IMG/VR virus record: IMGVR_UViG_3300042905_001471
Coordinates: 1-21,304 of that record
From: a virus
DNA length: 21,304 nt
Reading direction: 5' to 3' (one strand)
Shown here: piece after piece, positions 11,801 through 17,793 of the stretch
Numbering within the stretch: position 1 is the first letter of the stretch
How the letters are laid out: every line of letters starts with the position of its first letter
Notes under the pieces: model-generated
The model's database searches: none
Told to the model about the DNA's origin: nothing
Seen by the model: only the letters and a program-made list of their open reading frames with translations
Position numbers and translations under genes: made by a program

Positions 11801-14800
11801 CCATTTTATCTGTTTTTGCTTGTGTTTCTGCTGCTGATGGAAGTGCAGCATCAGTAAGTTGTGAAGACTTTGTTTTTACTCCAGGAGTTCCCTCTTCTAA
11901 ACCTTGTGCAAGGCCATCGGCAATGTCTTTTCCAAGACGCTTAGTTCTTCTTGATGGTGATGCTGTCTCTGCTTTTTTCTCTGCATCAGTAAGGTCTGCA
12001 TCTACATCTTCAGAAATTTTAAGCGAATCAAGTTTTGCTGCTCTCTCTGCATCTGATAGCGGAACAAACCCTGCATCAGAACCAACTTCTGGTGAATTAT
12101 TCTTTCCAAATCTTCCTCTTACCTTTGCTCTTCCTGATGCAAGTCTTTCTTCTGTAGATCTTAAATCTGCAACTTGTGGAACTGGAATTGCAGCACGTCC
12201 TTCTGCATCGTATACTGTGGCAAGCATTGTCTTTTCGATTGACATTGCCTTTCCTTTTCCTGCCTTTTTTTGTTCAGCAGCCATAAAGTCTTTATCAGCA
12301 AGCATAGATCCAAGAACTTCTTTTTGAATTTGAAGTTCTCTTTCATTTAATGCGCCATTAGATGTTACCTTTTGAGAAATAGAAAGAATTTCTTCTTCCG
12401 TTGCAGAGGATTGCTGTAGTTTTTCTAAATAGACACGTCTTGCATCATTATTAGATGCAAGCGTTTGAGACATTTCATTTTCTGCGTGTGTTGATAAATC
12501 CCATAAGTCTGGGTCCCAACCTTCTTGAACACCCTTTTCAGTTGTTCCTATGGCACCAATGTGGCCTCTATCTAATTGAACATTCTTTTTGTCTGGTCTT
12601 TGAAGTCTTGGAAGATCTGGTCGCTCTGATGCAAGTCTGTCTCCAGTGTTGTTGGCAATTGTCTGAAGACGCTCATACTCTTCGCCTCTGCCAGCAGCGT
12701 ACATCTGGTCTCTTACATTCTTGCTAACTCCTGCTTCTCCTGCTGAATGCCCTACAAGTTTATCGTTTGGTCCCGTGGCTCCTGCTGCTGTATTAATTTG
12801 TGCTGGAGTAAGTTCTACTCCTCCCATTGACTTTGTTGCAATTCTTAATTCTTGAACAAACTCTGTGATTGTTACACGAGAGTCATCTGCAAGTCTTGCA
12901 AAAACTTCTTTAAGAACATCTGCTCCATTTTCAACACCCAGAGTTCCATCTTGCATTGCTGCAGCAAGTTTTTCTACTTGCGCTACAACCTTGTCAGACT
13001 TTGGGCTTATAGCAAGTCCAAATGTTTCTCCAGCAATGCTAAAACCAGTTCTTCCTGGATTAGTCTGTGTACCAGTTTTTCCAGTTCCCTTTGCATACTT
13101 CATTACTGATCCATTTTGAAGAGCAGCAATTAATTCTGGATTTTCTTTTGCAGTCTGCTTAGTGAGAACAACTTCTCCAGGAGTTAGTAGTGCTGGGACT
13201 GTGTCTTTATTTCCTGTACCTGGAACAACTCCACCATCTGCAAACTTCTTGGGAGGTAGCCCTGCTACGGCTCCTGCAGGCCCTGGGACCGAGTTAAACA
13301 GTCCTGGTGATGACTGAGCAAGGGCTCTTGCTTGGCTGGCTGCATTTCCATATGCTAAGGCTAATGCATCGACTGCACCTTTTTCAACATTGAATGTAGA
13401 TAGAAGTTGCTGATGAGATGTGTGAAGAGCATTTGTTTCTGCAAGCAACTCAGTCTGCTGATTAGTTAAATAATCAAACCCTCCACCCAAGACATTGTTT
13501 TGTCCGTTAAGTTTAGCAATTCCACCACGAAGCATTGCGAAGAACTTAATTACGTTTGCAATACCGTTAACAAGCACACCGAATGTCATAAGTGCAACTG
13601 GGGCAATTGCTCCAAGTACACCTATCATAATTGTTATTACCTTCTTAGTTCCATCACTGAGACCATTAAACTTTGCCAATATCTTTCCAACAAACTCAAC
13701 GATTGGTGTTATTGCTTGTAAGAATGCCTTACCTACTGGTACTAGTTCATTCTTTAAATTTTCCATGGCTTTTTTGAATTTAGCCCCTGTTGAATTTTCA
13801 ACTCTTGCCAATTCTCGTTCAGATAAAATTGCTAATTCTTCAATTGATGCTCCAGCAAGATCTAGTGCTCTAGATGCTTGAGTTCCATCTTTTGCAACGT
13901 TTTGGAACAATGTTGACATACGAGCAAACTGGAACTTACCAAATAGTTGTTCAATAGCACGAGCACGATTGAGCGGATCTAGTGTGTCTAATGCTCTAGC
14001 AAGTCCTACTACTGTACCCTTTAAATTTCCAGCGTTGTTATCTACAATTCCCTTTATGTTAATTCCAAGTCCTGCAAGGAACTCACTAGTCTTTTTTGCT
14101 GGGTTAATCATGGAAGCAAGACCAGACTTAAGTGCGTTAGCACCTTCTGATGCGTTAATTCCACCTTCCTTCATTGCAGTCATAAAGAATGCTAGATCTT
14201 CAACATCTCCACCAAGTTGCTTTACAACTGGTCCAGCCTTTGGAATTGCAATCGTTAAATCTTCGATAGAAAGAACAGTCTGGTTTTCTACTGCGTTAAG
14301 AAAGTTAATTTTTTGTGCAAGTTGTTCTGAAGAAACACCAAAAGCATTTTGTAAGGAAATAGTAGTCTCAAGTGCTTGCTGTTGCTCTACTTGGCCAAGT
14401 ACGGAAAGTCGTGTTGCTTGAACTACTTGGGCTTCTAAAGCATCACCTTGCATACCCATCGCTGCAGCAGTTGCTGCCATTTCCATTGTGTCCTTTACGG
14501 TAATACCGTATTTCGTAAACTCTTTACCCAGTCTTTGGATATTGGCAACTGCTTTATTTGTTGCATCTCCAGAGGTTGTTATGTCTCCATAAACTCTTGT
14601 AAACTTAAGGACTGCCTCTTCCATTTCCATGAATGTTTTTGCTGCTGCAGAGCCAAGGATGGAAAGAGGAATTGTCAAACCAACCATCAACTGACGTCCT
14701 GCCCACTGAGTGTTCTTACCAAAGTTTAGGAGGTTTGTTGATCCTTGCTTTAATAACTGATTCAAGAACTGTTGGCGTTGTGCAGCCATCTGAACTCTTG

Positions 14801-15293
14801 TTGCGTAGTCAGCATACTTGCCGTTAGCCATTTGTAGGTGCTTTGGAACTACCTGCAAAACCTTGACAAGGTCACCATTGGCATTACCCAATTGAATGTA
14901 CTGGGACTGAAGAAGTTTTACTCTATCTTTACGAGCACGGTTAATAATCTCACGCTCTTGTGCAAACATTCCTTTAAAGGTTTTTGTGTTTGCCGTCGCT
15001 GCTGCTGCTGTATACCTAAAGTACTCTCGCATAGAGAGTTGGTTCTTTTCAAGAGCCCTAGTAAAAGATCCTGTACTTGTTGCTATCTCTTTTTGACTTG
15101 CAACAAATTTTCCAGTCGCATTGATTGCTTGGATTAGTTGAGAATTAAGGCCCTTCTGGGCATTCATTGCTGCAACATTACCCTGAGTTAGGGATTGGTT
15201 AAATGTGCTTAATCCAGCCTGTAATTTACGAAGAGATGCGAGGGCTGCTCTGGTATCAAAATTAATACCAATATTTGAGTTTACATCAGCCAC
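5829..15293 (-). CDS. Giant tail tape measure protein (TP901-type)
   Basis: At 3154 residues this is a very long tape measure protein. At about 1.5 angstroms per residue it predicts a tail near 470 nm. Residues about 1-600 carry the TP901-like core: FMEMEEAVLKFTRVYGD, a long helical region ending SAKFKKAMENLKNEL-like, then a hydrophobic segment at about 548-598 (VITIMIGVLGAIAPVALMTF). A Gly/Asp motif with DTVPALLTPGE occurs at 683-707 and again at 3061-3082; an SPSR..R.GKDIADGLAQGL motif begins near 1112. A second hydrophobic stretch is at about 1565-1625, charged coiled-coil segments at about 2500-2900, and an Ala-rich stretch at about 2919-3038. The start is GTG, with GAGGG nine bases upstream; a nearer ATG at 15297 is out of frame and stops after three codons. 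The protein sets tail length and is probably ejected with the DNA. Confidence 0.96.
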   Translation of the reverse strand: MADVNSNIGINFDTRAALASLRKLQAGLSTFNQSLTQGNVAAMNAQKGLNSQLIQAINATGKFVASQKEIATSTGSFTRALEKNQLSMREYFRYTAAAATANTKTFKGMFAQEREIINRARKDRVKLLQSQYIQLGNANGDLVKVLQVVPKHLQMANGKYADYATRVQMAAQRQQFLNQLLKQGSTNLLNFGKNTQWAGRQLMVGLTIPLSILGSAAAKTFMEMEEAVLKFTRVYGDITTSGDATNKAVANIQRLGKEFTKYGITVKDTMEMAATAAAMGMQGDALEAQVVQATRLSVLGQVEQQQALETTISLQNAFGVSSEQLAQKINFLNAVENQTVLSIEDLTIAIPKAGPVVKQLGGDVEDLAFFMTAMKEGGINASEGANALKSGLASMINPAKKTSEFLAGLGINIKGIVDNNAGNLKGTVVGLARALDTLDPLNRARAIEQLFGKFQFARMSTLFQNVAKDGTQASRALDLAGASIEELAILSERELARVENSTGAKFKKAMENLKNELVPVGKAFLQAITPIVEFVGKILAKFNGLSDGTKKVITIMIGVLGAIAPVALMTFGVLVNGIANVIKFFAMLRGGIAKLNGQNNVLGGGFDYLTNQQTELLAETNALHTSHQQLLSTFNVEKGAVDALALAYGNAASQARALAQSSPGLFNSVPGPAGAVAGLPPKKFADGGVVPGTGNKDTVPALLTPGEVVLTKQTAKENPELIAALQNGSVMKYAKGTGKTGTQTNPGRTGFSIAGETFGLAISPKSDKVVAQVEKLAAAMQDGTLGVENGADVLKEVFARLADDSRVTITEFVQELRIATKSMGGVELTPAQINTAAGATGPNDKLVGHSAGEAGVSKNVRDQMYAAGRGEEYERLQTIANNTGDRLASERPDLPRLQRPDKKNVQLDRGHIGAIGTTEKGVQEGWDPDLWDLSTHAENEMSQTLASNNDARRVYLEKLQQSSATEEEILSISQKVTSNGALNERELQIQKEVLGSMLADKDFMAAEQKKAGKGKAMSIEKTMLATVYDAEGRAAIPVPQVADLRSTEERLASGRAKVRGRFGKNNSPEVGSDAGFVPLSDAERAAKLDSLKISEDVDADLTDAEKKAETASPSRRTKRLGKDIADGLAQGLEEGTPGVKTKSSQLTDAALPSAAETQAKTDKMDLGNKAFYDDIDTPEMRDERQVLKSLDRQRRKRGATTTVDSVSSTPVTSQASLLTASKTSPAAAKLEASTEQAATAQAQVVQQIKDESSSRVKIKGNTINIGQARQEADRLDKEASEAEAAAAKVRTEAAKWEEVAAREGGKNMHTAENARDLKKLADEAEIRAAEARIKAAEADMQATQLENGTKASNEIISNGTQEQGDGLKRIVEGTDDTAGSTLLVADQTDELVTATGDAVNAQTTNADNLITTGQLTAAANNNLGEMLPAMDQTGVAQQDLATSSANIAVVNDDIEAEKREQLARLKEYNAKEAAAMAAENGIVPPGSQSGNEELGKNRMGSVEAYEEASTYTRDKNGQIIFDPELDADGKKQPTTLSAKQVKEKKRGMRRESVGKFSGKISGAAGTAAMVAGMAGAPPAVTAGLGAVATVAQFAPMLAGLTGPQGIVVALLALGAGAFLLNKKLQATAEAIAKFTRTTTVSTDMLKKIGEQTGKVGASELMNKKRSGGQLQTYNEANRDSTMEATQFLEGDAGKALQAAFVANSTKNGTEVAAEQFALQIAAAISDGTIAPELGQKIAYQMGINLKDSVAATRINVQLRKLIGPNGEDLGTDPLEIRARISQQASSLSEELVRKVNSDDRSEVGSNSIWSQIGTLGMIGAASGSDKTAALAVASSSAVETAQAQADAMSIYYDEQLKVLRAQRETTTDKAKQLELDTKIKDMLAEQETGMARMNNAVVAQIDRQTSYARDLIQSTTNTKSPFVTGFLNDDMRREDAFFDAQKSDVKAKFKGTAQEASAQRVLDIGSKMNARKEGFASKDEGQVFESKMNLMMQSGQLSPDQIEGMAKIFSGDLKKMDTVLTVGMRLHGGAKMGELASMLTGVNKKTAKTIMLRMSRKNPKEFEEVGNALALLQASDGLEVDMQAAIELLGEKGLAKLGKDLAAIEAIPDPITKTAITAFVEENPDMNLQGVIDNWEYYESLEPEVRKEAIQTYKTLFETATNFKTIAERDAWAKVQAENAALLAGDVGTKEYNEKYTTTFEALTMINGKPATLEQMNIVGDTFAQEGTEAKYRTKSKVTSNDGGKFKDGGKGDKKKPLAFLDDLAMRIKNVRDGAFDATKPLASMLAAFSNPKLKKDMDSAFKVFDGLQQRMIKMGVPKEFRDMIKGMSAEDFKDIANLKGKEAIFNFKKGKPKTKANIESLTDTGKKTMKFYNEAIVGEGNVANREAVEQVANQEKAFRILVSEGASATEALEHVQDAALAASIAAGALGKKGSAERKQYIADLKKATDETERFALRQKMIQANEEFKLLEQMPKLGTAMKMAGFSADQMQEVLNDPALAKSLIEDLKDGKVDSKEIADYLNSIEARKIIDIQVNYNSGNYSESARPGMEIVNEMFAVQEQMLRTGADPRTTAMVDAMDANNKAIREAEMSAKGYRDQIELINRSIADAEREIELNYTRPIEDMQEQISDKQRTLEMDPEFGDRAMEEINKANAIMSNDSTIMANQAEKINEEYDKQAEALEKVAQINEEITNQQKSQLDIAGALTSGDIAAAARAAQDARAQSAQRFGTATADALQQSRENEIKGLRGAQTGLSQEEIDDAQFANAQALYEMETDPRRTQILEDIRGLEDLIYAKQEEQELKARAIRDQQDLIYEIEKNKLQPLEDQIKRLTDQNELFQMRIDKEVENITVLDKTKLQWDRIQAQIDANALAGKNLDGVLGGLLASVGAIADKWQTILDKLKEYNSTPVAVKNAQTTVVNNAATAAAAVTAEKTAANAVTGATTDSAATAASKAAAATYAAAKAAGDSAGAALAAAKVIPSVLASGESGAIGAASIASQLKAAEKALAASNAIAAQANALASFRAKEAAENAAANAARSGGSGFFDRFKAKGGLIDPVKFAKGGFAKGTDTVPAMLTPGEFIMSKYAVDQYGVDTMRKINNGDSVGGAVYNNTYTLTVNAKTDANPNEIAQAVMSTIRNVEGRRVRGVSLND
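6045..6113 (-). repeat. C-terminal copy of the DTVPA-LTPGE motif in the tape measure gene
   Basis: Codons for residues 3061 to about 3083 encode KFAKGGFAKGTDTVPAMLTP followed by GEF. It is the second copy of the motif seen at residues 683-707, about 2375 residues downstream of it and about 75 residues before the stop codon, which is the usual position of this motif. Confidence 0.8.
6180..6540 (-). repeat. Alanine-rich low-complexity stretch with GCN trinucleotide runs
   Basis: About 120 codons (residues about 2919-3038 of the tape measure protein) are dominated by Ala, with Thr, Lys and Ser. On the plus strand they appear as runs of gctgctg-type triplets. The stretch probably forms a long helix or flexible linker before the C-terminal motif. 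It also explains long open frames on the opposite strand here. Confidence 0.7.
13146..13249 (-). repeat. Internal copy of the DTVPA-LTPGE motif in the tape measure gene
   Basis: Codons for about residues 683-717 encode KFADGGVVPGTGNKDTVPAL followed by LTPGEVVLTKQ. This matches the motif near the end of the same protein (residues 3061-3082) with the common pattern KFA.GG, GT, DTVPA.LTPGE and a following Lys. In phage tape measure proteins this motif is usually found near the C-terminus, so a copy at residue 700 is unusual. Confidence 0.8.
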
Positions 15294-15311
15294 TCATTAA
15301 CACCCTCTTCT

Positions 15312-15635
15312 TTATTTGATTGAGTTTAGAAGACCAGTTGCATCTGCCAGTTTCATACCTGACGCTGCATCAATAATCTTATAGACTGTAGGAAGATCTA
15401 GATTTTCCTCAATCGCCTCTCTGTTGTCTGCTACTAGTGGCAGATATTGCTTAAATGCAATCTGCACACAGTCTAGCAAAACGTTCATTGACTTTTCGTT
15501 ATCTTCTGCCACTTCCTGTAACTCATTAAACTTCTGCATAAATGGCTTTAGCAATGAGATCTTTAGTGGTCTTACTTCAAACTTTGTTCCATCGATAAGA
15601 TGTAGTTCTTCTTTGTCTTCAACTTTTGTAGACAT
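15312..15635 (-). CDS. Short tail assembly chaperone (paralogue of the upstream long one)
   Basis: This 107-residue protein precedes the tape measure gene, the standard place of the tail assembly chaperone. Residues 23-95 align with residues 23-93 of the neighbouring 226-residue protein with only two one-residue gaps. Shared blocks are PLKI, DNE, L.DC..IA.KQY and E.NLDLPT.Y followed by D.A.G.K; identity is roughly 40 percent by eye. It lacks the C-terminal half of its paralogue, so it corresponds to the short form (lambda G-like) of a chaperone pair. The ATG has a full AAGGAGG ribosome binding site, and an extended -10 promoter candidate lies 26-34 bases upstream. No second-domain reading frame follows it: both alternative frames stop within about 35 bases. 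It probably coats the tape measure protein and delivers tail subunits. The role is inferred from position and homology. Confidence 0.82.
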   Translation of the reverse strand: MSTKVEDKEELHLIDGTKFEVRPLKISLLKPFMQKFNELQEVAEDNEKSMNVLLDCVQIAFKQYLPLVADNREAIEENLDLPTVYKIIDAASGMKLADATGLLNSIK

Positions 15636-15639
15636 TTAT

Positions 15640-15646
15640 CCTCCTT
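15640..15646 (-). promoter_or_regulatory. Strong ribosome binding site of the short chaperone gene
   Basis: The minus strand reads AAGGAGG four bases before the ATG at 15635. It is a perfect anti-Shine-Dalgarno match, in contrast to the upstream long chaperone gene, which has no recognisable site. Confidence 0.85.
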
Positions 15647-15660
15647 ATAAGGTTTAGTTA

Positions 15661-15669
15661 ATTATACCA
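15661..15669 (-). promoter_or_regulatory. Candidate extended -10 promoter for the short chaperone gene
   Basis: The minus strand reads TGGTATAAT, a perfect extended -10 (TGnTATAAT), in the 55-base gap between the two chaperone genes. No convincing -35 box is seen at the usual spacing, which extended -10 promoters can tolerate. A start about seven bases downstream would give a leader of about 19 bases containing the AAGGAGG site. It is a sequence match only. Confidence 0.5.
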
Positions 15670-15690
15670 TAGCACAGGCTTATTTTTTGG

Positions 15691-16371
15691 CTATTCGTAA
15701 ACCTCGTAAGTGAGGCCCATTCCAATTCCAAACCCAGCCCTTTCTGCATTTTTGCCCTGCAGAGCCATAATGTCGCTTCCGTCTGTTGCCTTGCCTTTGC
15801 TAAATACCCTGGCCTTCATGTCTTCCCATTCATTGCCCTTCTTTGACTGCTTATCTAAATCAATACCCTTCATTGCAGCAAAAAACTTTTTATCATTATA
15901 TTCTAGTTCTCTTTTTATTTCAAGTGTTGCGCTTAGTTCTGCCATAGATAAAGACTCTTCTAATTCTTCATAATCTTTCCATATTCCAAGAACAAAAACC
16001 TCTGACTCCAGTTTTGCTAAATCTAAGGTCTCCCATGATGAGCCACTTTCTACTGCTTGAGATTTTACTGGCTCTTCTGATTTTTGATTAATTTTAATTC
16101 CTGCTGCTATATCTAAAACCTCATAGATTGTTGGAAGGTCTAAATTATCTTCAAGGTCCTCTACCGTTTTAATATGTGGGGCATACTGCTTCATTGCTAT
16201 TAAAGCACAGTCAACTAAAATAGATATTGATTCATTGTCTGTTTTTGCTTCTTTGATTGGCTCAAAGGTTTCTAGAAAATCTCTAAGATATTTTATCTTA
16301 AGGGGTCCCGCAGAAATCTCTGTTCTATCTACAAAATAGAACTTTCGTTTTTGATATATACTAGTTGCCAT
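15691..16371 (-). CDS. Long tail assembly chaperone (two-domain, single frame)
   Basis: This 226-residue protein is encoded between the major tail protein and the tape measure, where siphophages encode tail assembly chaperones. Its N-terminal part (residues 23-93) is homologous to the next gene's 107-residue product. Residues about 95-110 form a polar linker (NQKSEEPVKSQAVESGSS), and residues about 110-226 form a second domain containing LDLAKLESEVFVLGIWKDYE and a Gly-rich end, GFGIGMGLTYEVYE. It therefore looks like the long (GT-like) form written in one continuous frame, without the usual programmed frameshift; I see no X-XXY-YYZ slippery site in the linker. The ATG at 16371 lacks any recognisable Shine-Dalgarno sequence and follows a terminator-like hairpin, suggesting low expression. 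The start choice is supported only by the absence of a better one. Confidence 0.78.
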   Translation of the reverse strand: MATSIYQKRKFYFVDRTEISAGPLKIKYLRDFLETFEPIKEAKTDNESISILVDCALIAMKQYAPHIKTVEDLEDNLDLPTIYEVLDIAAGIKINQKSEEPVKSQAVESGSSWETLDLAKLESEVFVLGIWKDYEELEESLSMAELSATLEIKRELEYNDKKFFAAMKGIDLDKQSKKGNEWEDMKARVFSKGKATDGSDIMALQGKNAERAGFGIGMGLTYEVYE

Positions 16372-16396
16372 TATACAAGTATACCAAATGGAAATG

Positions 16397-16426
16397 GAAA
16401 AGCCCAGACTTTCAAGGGTCTGGGCT
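16397..16426 (-). terminator. Hairpin terminator after the major tail protein gene
   Basis: A perfect 9-base-pair stem (AGCCCAGAC with GTCTGGGCT, arms at 16401-16409 and 16418-16426) closes an 8-base loop. On the minus strand it is followed by TTTTCC. It begins 18 bases after the major tail stop codon. The U-tract is short, so it may be an attenuator that lowers transcription into the chaperone and tape measure genes, not a full stop. Confidence 0.7.
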
Positions 16427-16443
16427 AGTCCTATTAAGTTATA

Positions 16444-17109
16444 TTATACGAGTGAACGATCTACGATCTTACCGTATGATGCGTCATCGTTTGGAAGAAG
16501 ACGGAATGAAACTTCAAACATTGAAGCCTCGTCACGCTTTGCTGATACTGTTACGCTCTCGATTGAGAGTGCACGGTATGCAACATAGATTCTTTCCTTT
16601 GGATCTAGTGAAGAACCAGAACCTGGTCCTACTGCTACGATTCCACGCTCTAGTGGAACGTCACCGATATCTCCTGCAGACATTCTCATGTCTAGAAGAC
16701 CTGATACTGAATCGTTTAGATCTGCGTCATCTCCTGCAATTGCAACTAAAAGATTTTCTAGTGTTGCCTCTGCGAAAGATGTATTTAAATTAACTGTCAT
16801 ACCTTGCTTGAATAAACGAGCAACGTCGAGAAGTTGATCTACTGCTACCTCACCAAAATCTGGTTCGAACGCTAGTTCCAAACCATTTGATGTGTAACCG
16901 ATATTTGTGAACGCACTGTCTGATGTCAATGCATCCTTGTAGGATGTTGCATCTGCTGCTAAATCTGGAAGATCTGTTGCTGCTTGAGCGTCAGTAATCT
17001 TTCCTGCAGTAGGGCCTGATGTTACTAATCCTAGTGGACCTGCATTATGTGTAAAAAGTGCTGCTGCACCCACGATAATGTTACTACTTGAACCACGGCT
17101 GTATGCCAT
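16444..17109 (-). CDS. Major tail protein (tail tube subunit)
   Basis: This 221-residue protein is encoded just before the chaperones and tape measure, the standard place of the tail tube subunit. It starts MAYSRGSSSNIIVG, contains an acidic Ala-rich N-terminal third, LELAFEPDFGEVAVDQLLDV in the middle and a C-terminal beta-rich part with VAYRALSIESVTVSAKRDE and MFEVSFRLLPND, consistent with a tube fold. The frame also has an ATG at 17127, but the one at 17109 is preferred because AAAGAGGTGAG lies directly before it, while nothing similar precedes 17127. Its codon use (CGT for most arginines) matches the capsid gene and suits a very abundant protein. It has its own TATAAT element upstream and a hairpin downstream, so it can be transcribed as a separate unit. 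Confidence 0.85.
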   Translation of the reverse strand: MAYSRGSSSNIIVGAAALFTHNAGPLGLVTSGPTAGKITDAQAATDLPDLAADATSYKDALTSDSAFTNIGYTSNGLELAFEPDFGEVAVDQLLDVARLFKQGMTVNLNTSFAEATLENLLVAIAGDDADLNDSVSGLLDMRMSAGDIGDVPLERGIVAVGPGSGSSLDPKERIYVAYRALSIESVTVSAKRDEASMFEVSFRLLPNDDASYGKIVDRSLV

Positions 17110-17158
17110 ATATCTCACCTCTTTCATTTTATTAAAAGGGGGTTGTTTCCTCGCTCTA

Positions 17159-17164
17159 ATTATA
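17159..17164 (-). promoter_or_regulatory. Candidate -10 element upstream of the major tail protein
   Basis: The minus strand reads TATAAT, preceded directly by TG, in the 66-base gap before the major tail start. No clear -35 is seen. A transcript from here would carry a leader of about 43 bases including AAAGAGGTGAG. AT-richness makes chance matches likely, so this is moderate evidence. Confidence 0.4.
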
Positions 17165-17175
17165 CATGCCGTTTA

Positions 17176-17793
17176 TTATGGTGTTGGTGTTGGTGTTGGA
17201 GTAGGCGTTGGCGTTGGGGTTGGGGTAAAGTCTGTCAAAGATGATCCTGGGATTATTCTTCTATCTGGATGCCAGTCATAGTCGATGATTATCTTGTTAC
17301 CCGCATACGTACGGGCTGTGCCAAAGTCTACGATATCTCTGGTCTCTTCTAGTTGGTATATTTTAAAGTTATGGAAAAAGCATGGCTCAGAGTAATTATC
17401 CCATTTATCAATATTTTCTCTTGCCCAACAATTTATCTCTTGTGCTGATACATCTGCATAGTCCAAAAGATCACTAACCTGCTGCTGAACTTTTATCATA
17501 TTTGCCTGGGCAGCATCACCCACAGAATAAAAGTAATACAACAGTTGCTCACACTTAATGTATGGAAAAGCCTCTCTTCTCATTTTAAACATTCTGTCAT
17601 AGACACCAAAAACACCGTTGCTATCTGGGAATGTGTTTGTTAGATCATCTATTTGTGTAGGCAAAGTAGGGAAAAAGTATGTTGTTCCAAATGTCTCAGG
17701 TCCACCAATAGAGTTATCTCGATCAAAGTTTGGACTTATCTTTGATGCTAAGTAAGCATTAATAATTGTTGGTGGATGATGAATGGTAGCCAT
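17176..17793 (-). CDS. Tail completion / tail terminator protein with Thr-Pro tail
   Basis: This 205-residue protein is encoded immediately before the major tail protein, the usual place of the tail terminator or completion protein that caps the tail tube at the neck. It starts MATIHHPPTIINAYLASKIS, includes a Trp/Cys/Tyr-containing central part (EINCWARENIDKWDNYSEPC), and ends with eight consecutive Thr-Pro dipeptides. The globular part is about 188 residues, in range for such neck proteins. Its ATG shares one base with the stop of the upstream gene (TAATG), with AGGAG and AGGTG nearby. Functional assignment rests on gene order. The Thr-Pro tail is unusual and probably extended and disordered. 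Confidence 0.65.
   Translation of the reverse strand: MATIHHPPTIINAYLASKISPNFDRDNSIGGPETFGTTYFFPTLPTQIDDLTNTFPDSNGVFGVYDRMFKMRREAFPYIKCEQLLYYFYSVGDAAQANMIKVQQQVSDLLDYADVSAQEINCWARENIDKWDNYSEPCFFHNFKIYQLEETRDIVDFGTARTYAGNKIIIDYDWHPDRRIIPGSSLTDFTPTPTPTPTPTPTPTP
17179..17226 (-). repeat. Eight tandem 6-base units encoding (Thr-Pro)8
   Basis: Sixteen codons of alternating ACN and CCN encode Thr-Pro eight times and abut the TAA stop. From N- to C-terminal the Thr codons are ACC, ACC, ACG, ACG, ACT, ACA, ACA, ACA, so neighbouring units resemble each other most. This looks like stepwise local duplication. Confidence 0.92.

Noticed and set aside
11788-12327. A 179-codon open frame on the plus strand inside the tape measure gene
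   Set aside because: It is the same kind of antisense shadow: composition mirrors the GCN- and GAN-rich tape measure codons and nothing protein-like is recognisable.
16020-16110. Programmed frameshift site between the two domains of the long chaperone
   Set aside because: The linker contains A-runs but none in the X-XXY-YYZ register, and the two domains are already in one frame, so no shift is needed.
16370-16375. TATAAT overlapping the start codon of the long chaperone gene as a promoter for a leaderless message
   Set aside because: Transcription from it would begin inside the gene, past the ATG, with no in-frame start soon after; it is more likely a chance match in AT-rich DNA.
17110-17127. 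Upstream ATG for the major tail protein giving six extra residues
   Set aside because: The codons between the two ATGs contain the ribosome binding sequence AAAGAGGTGAG that serves the second ATG; nothing similar precedes the first.
17078-17281. Plus-strand frame with a run of Gly-Val repeats
   Set aside because: It is the opposite-strand reading of the Thr-Pro repeat codons and of the gap before the major tail gene.
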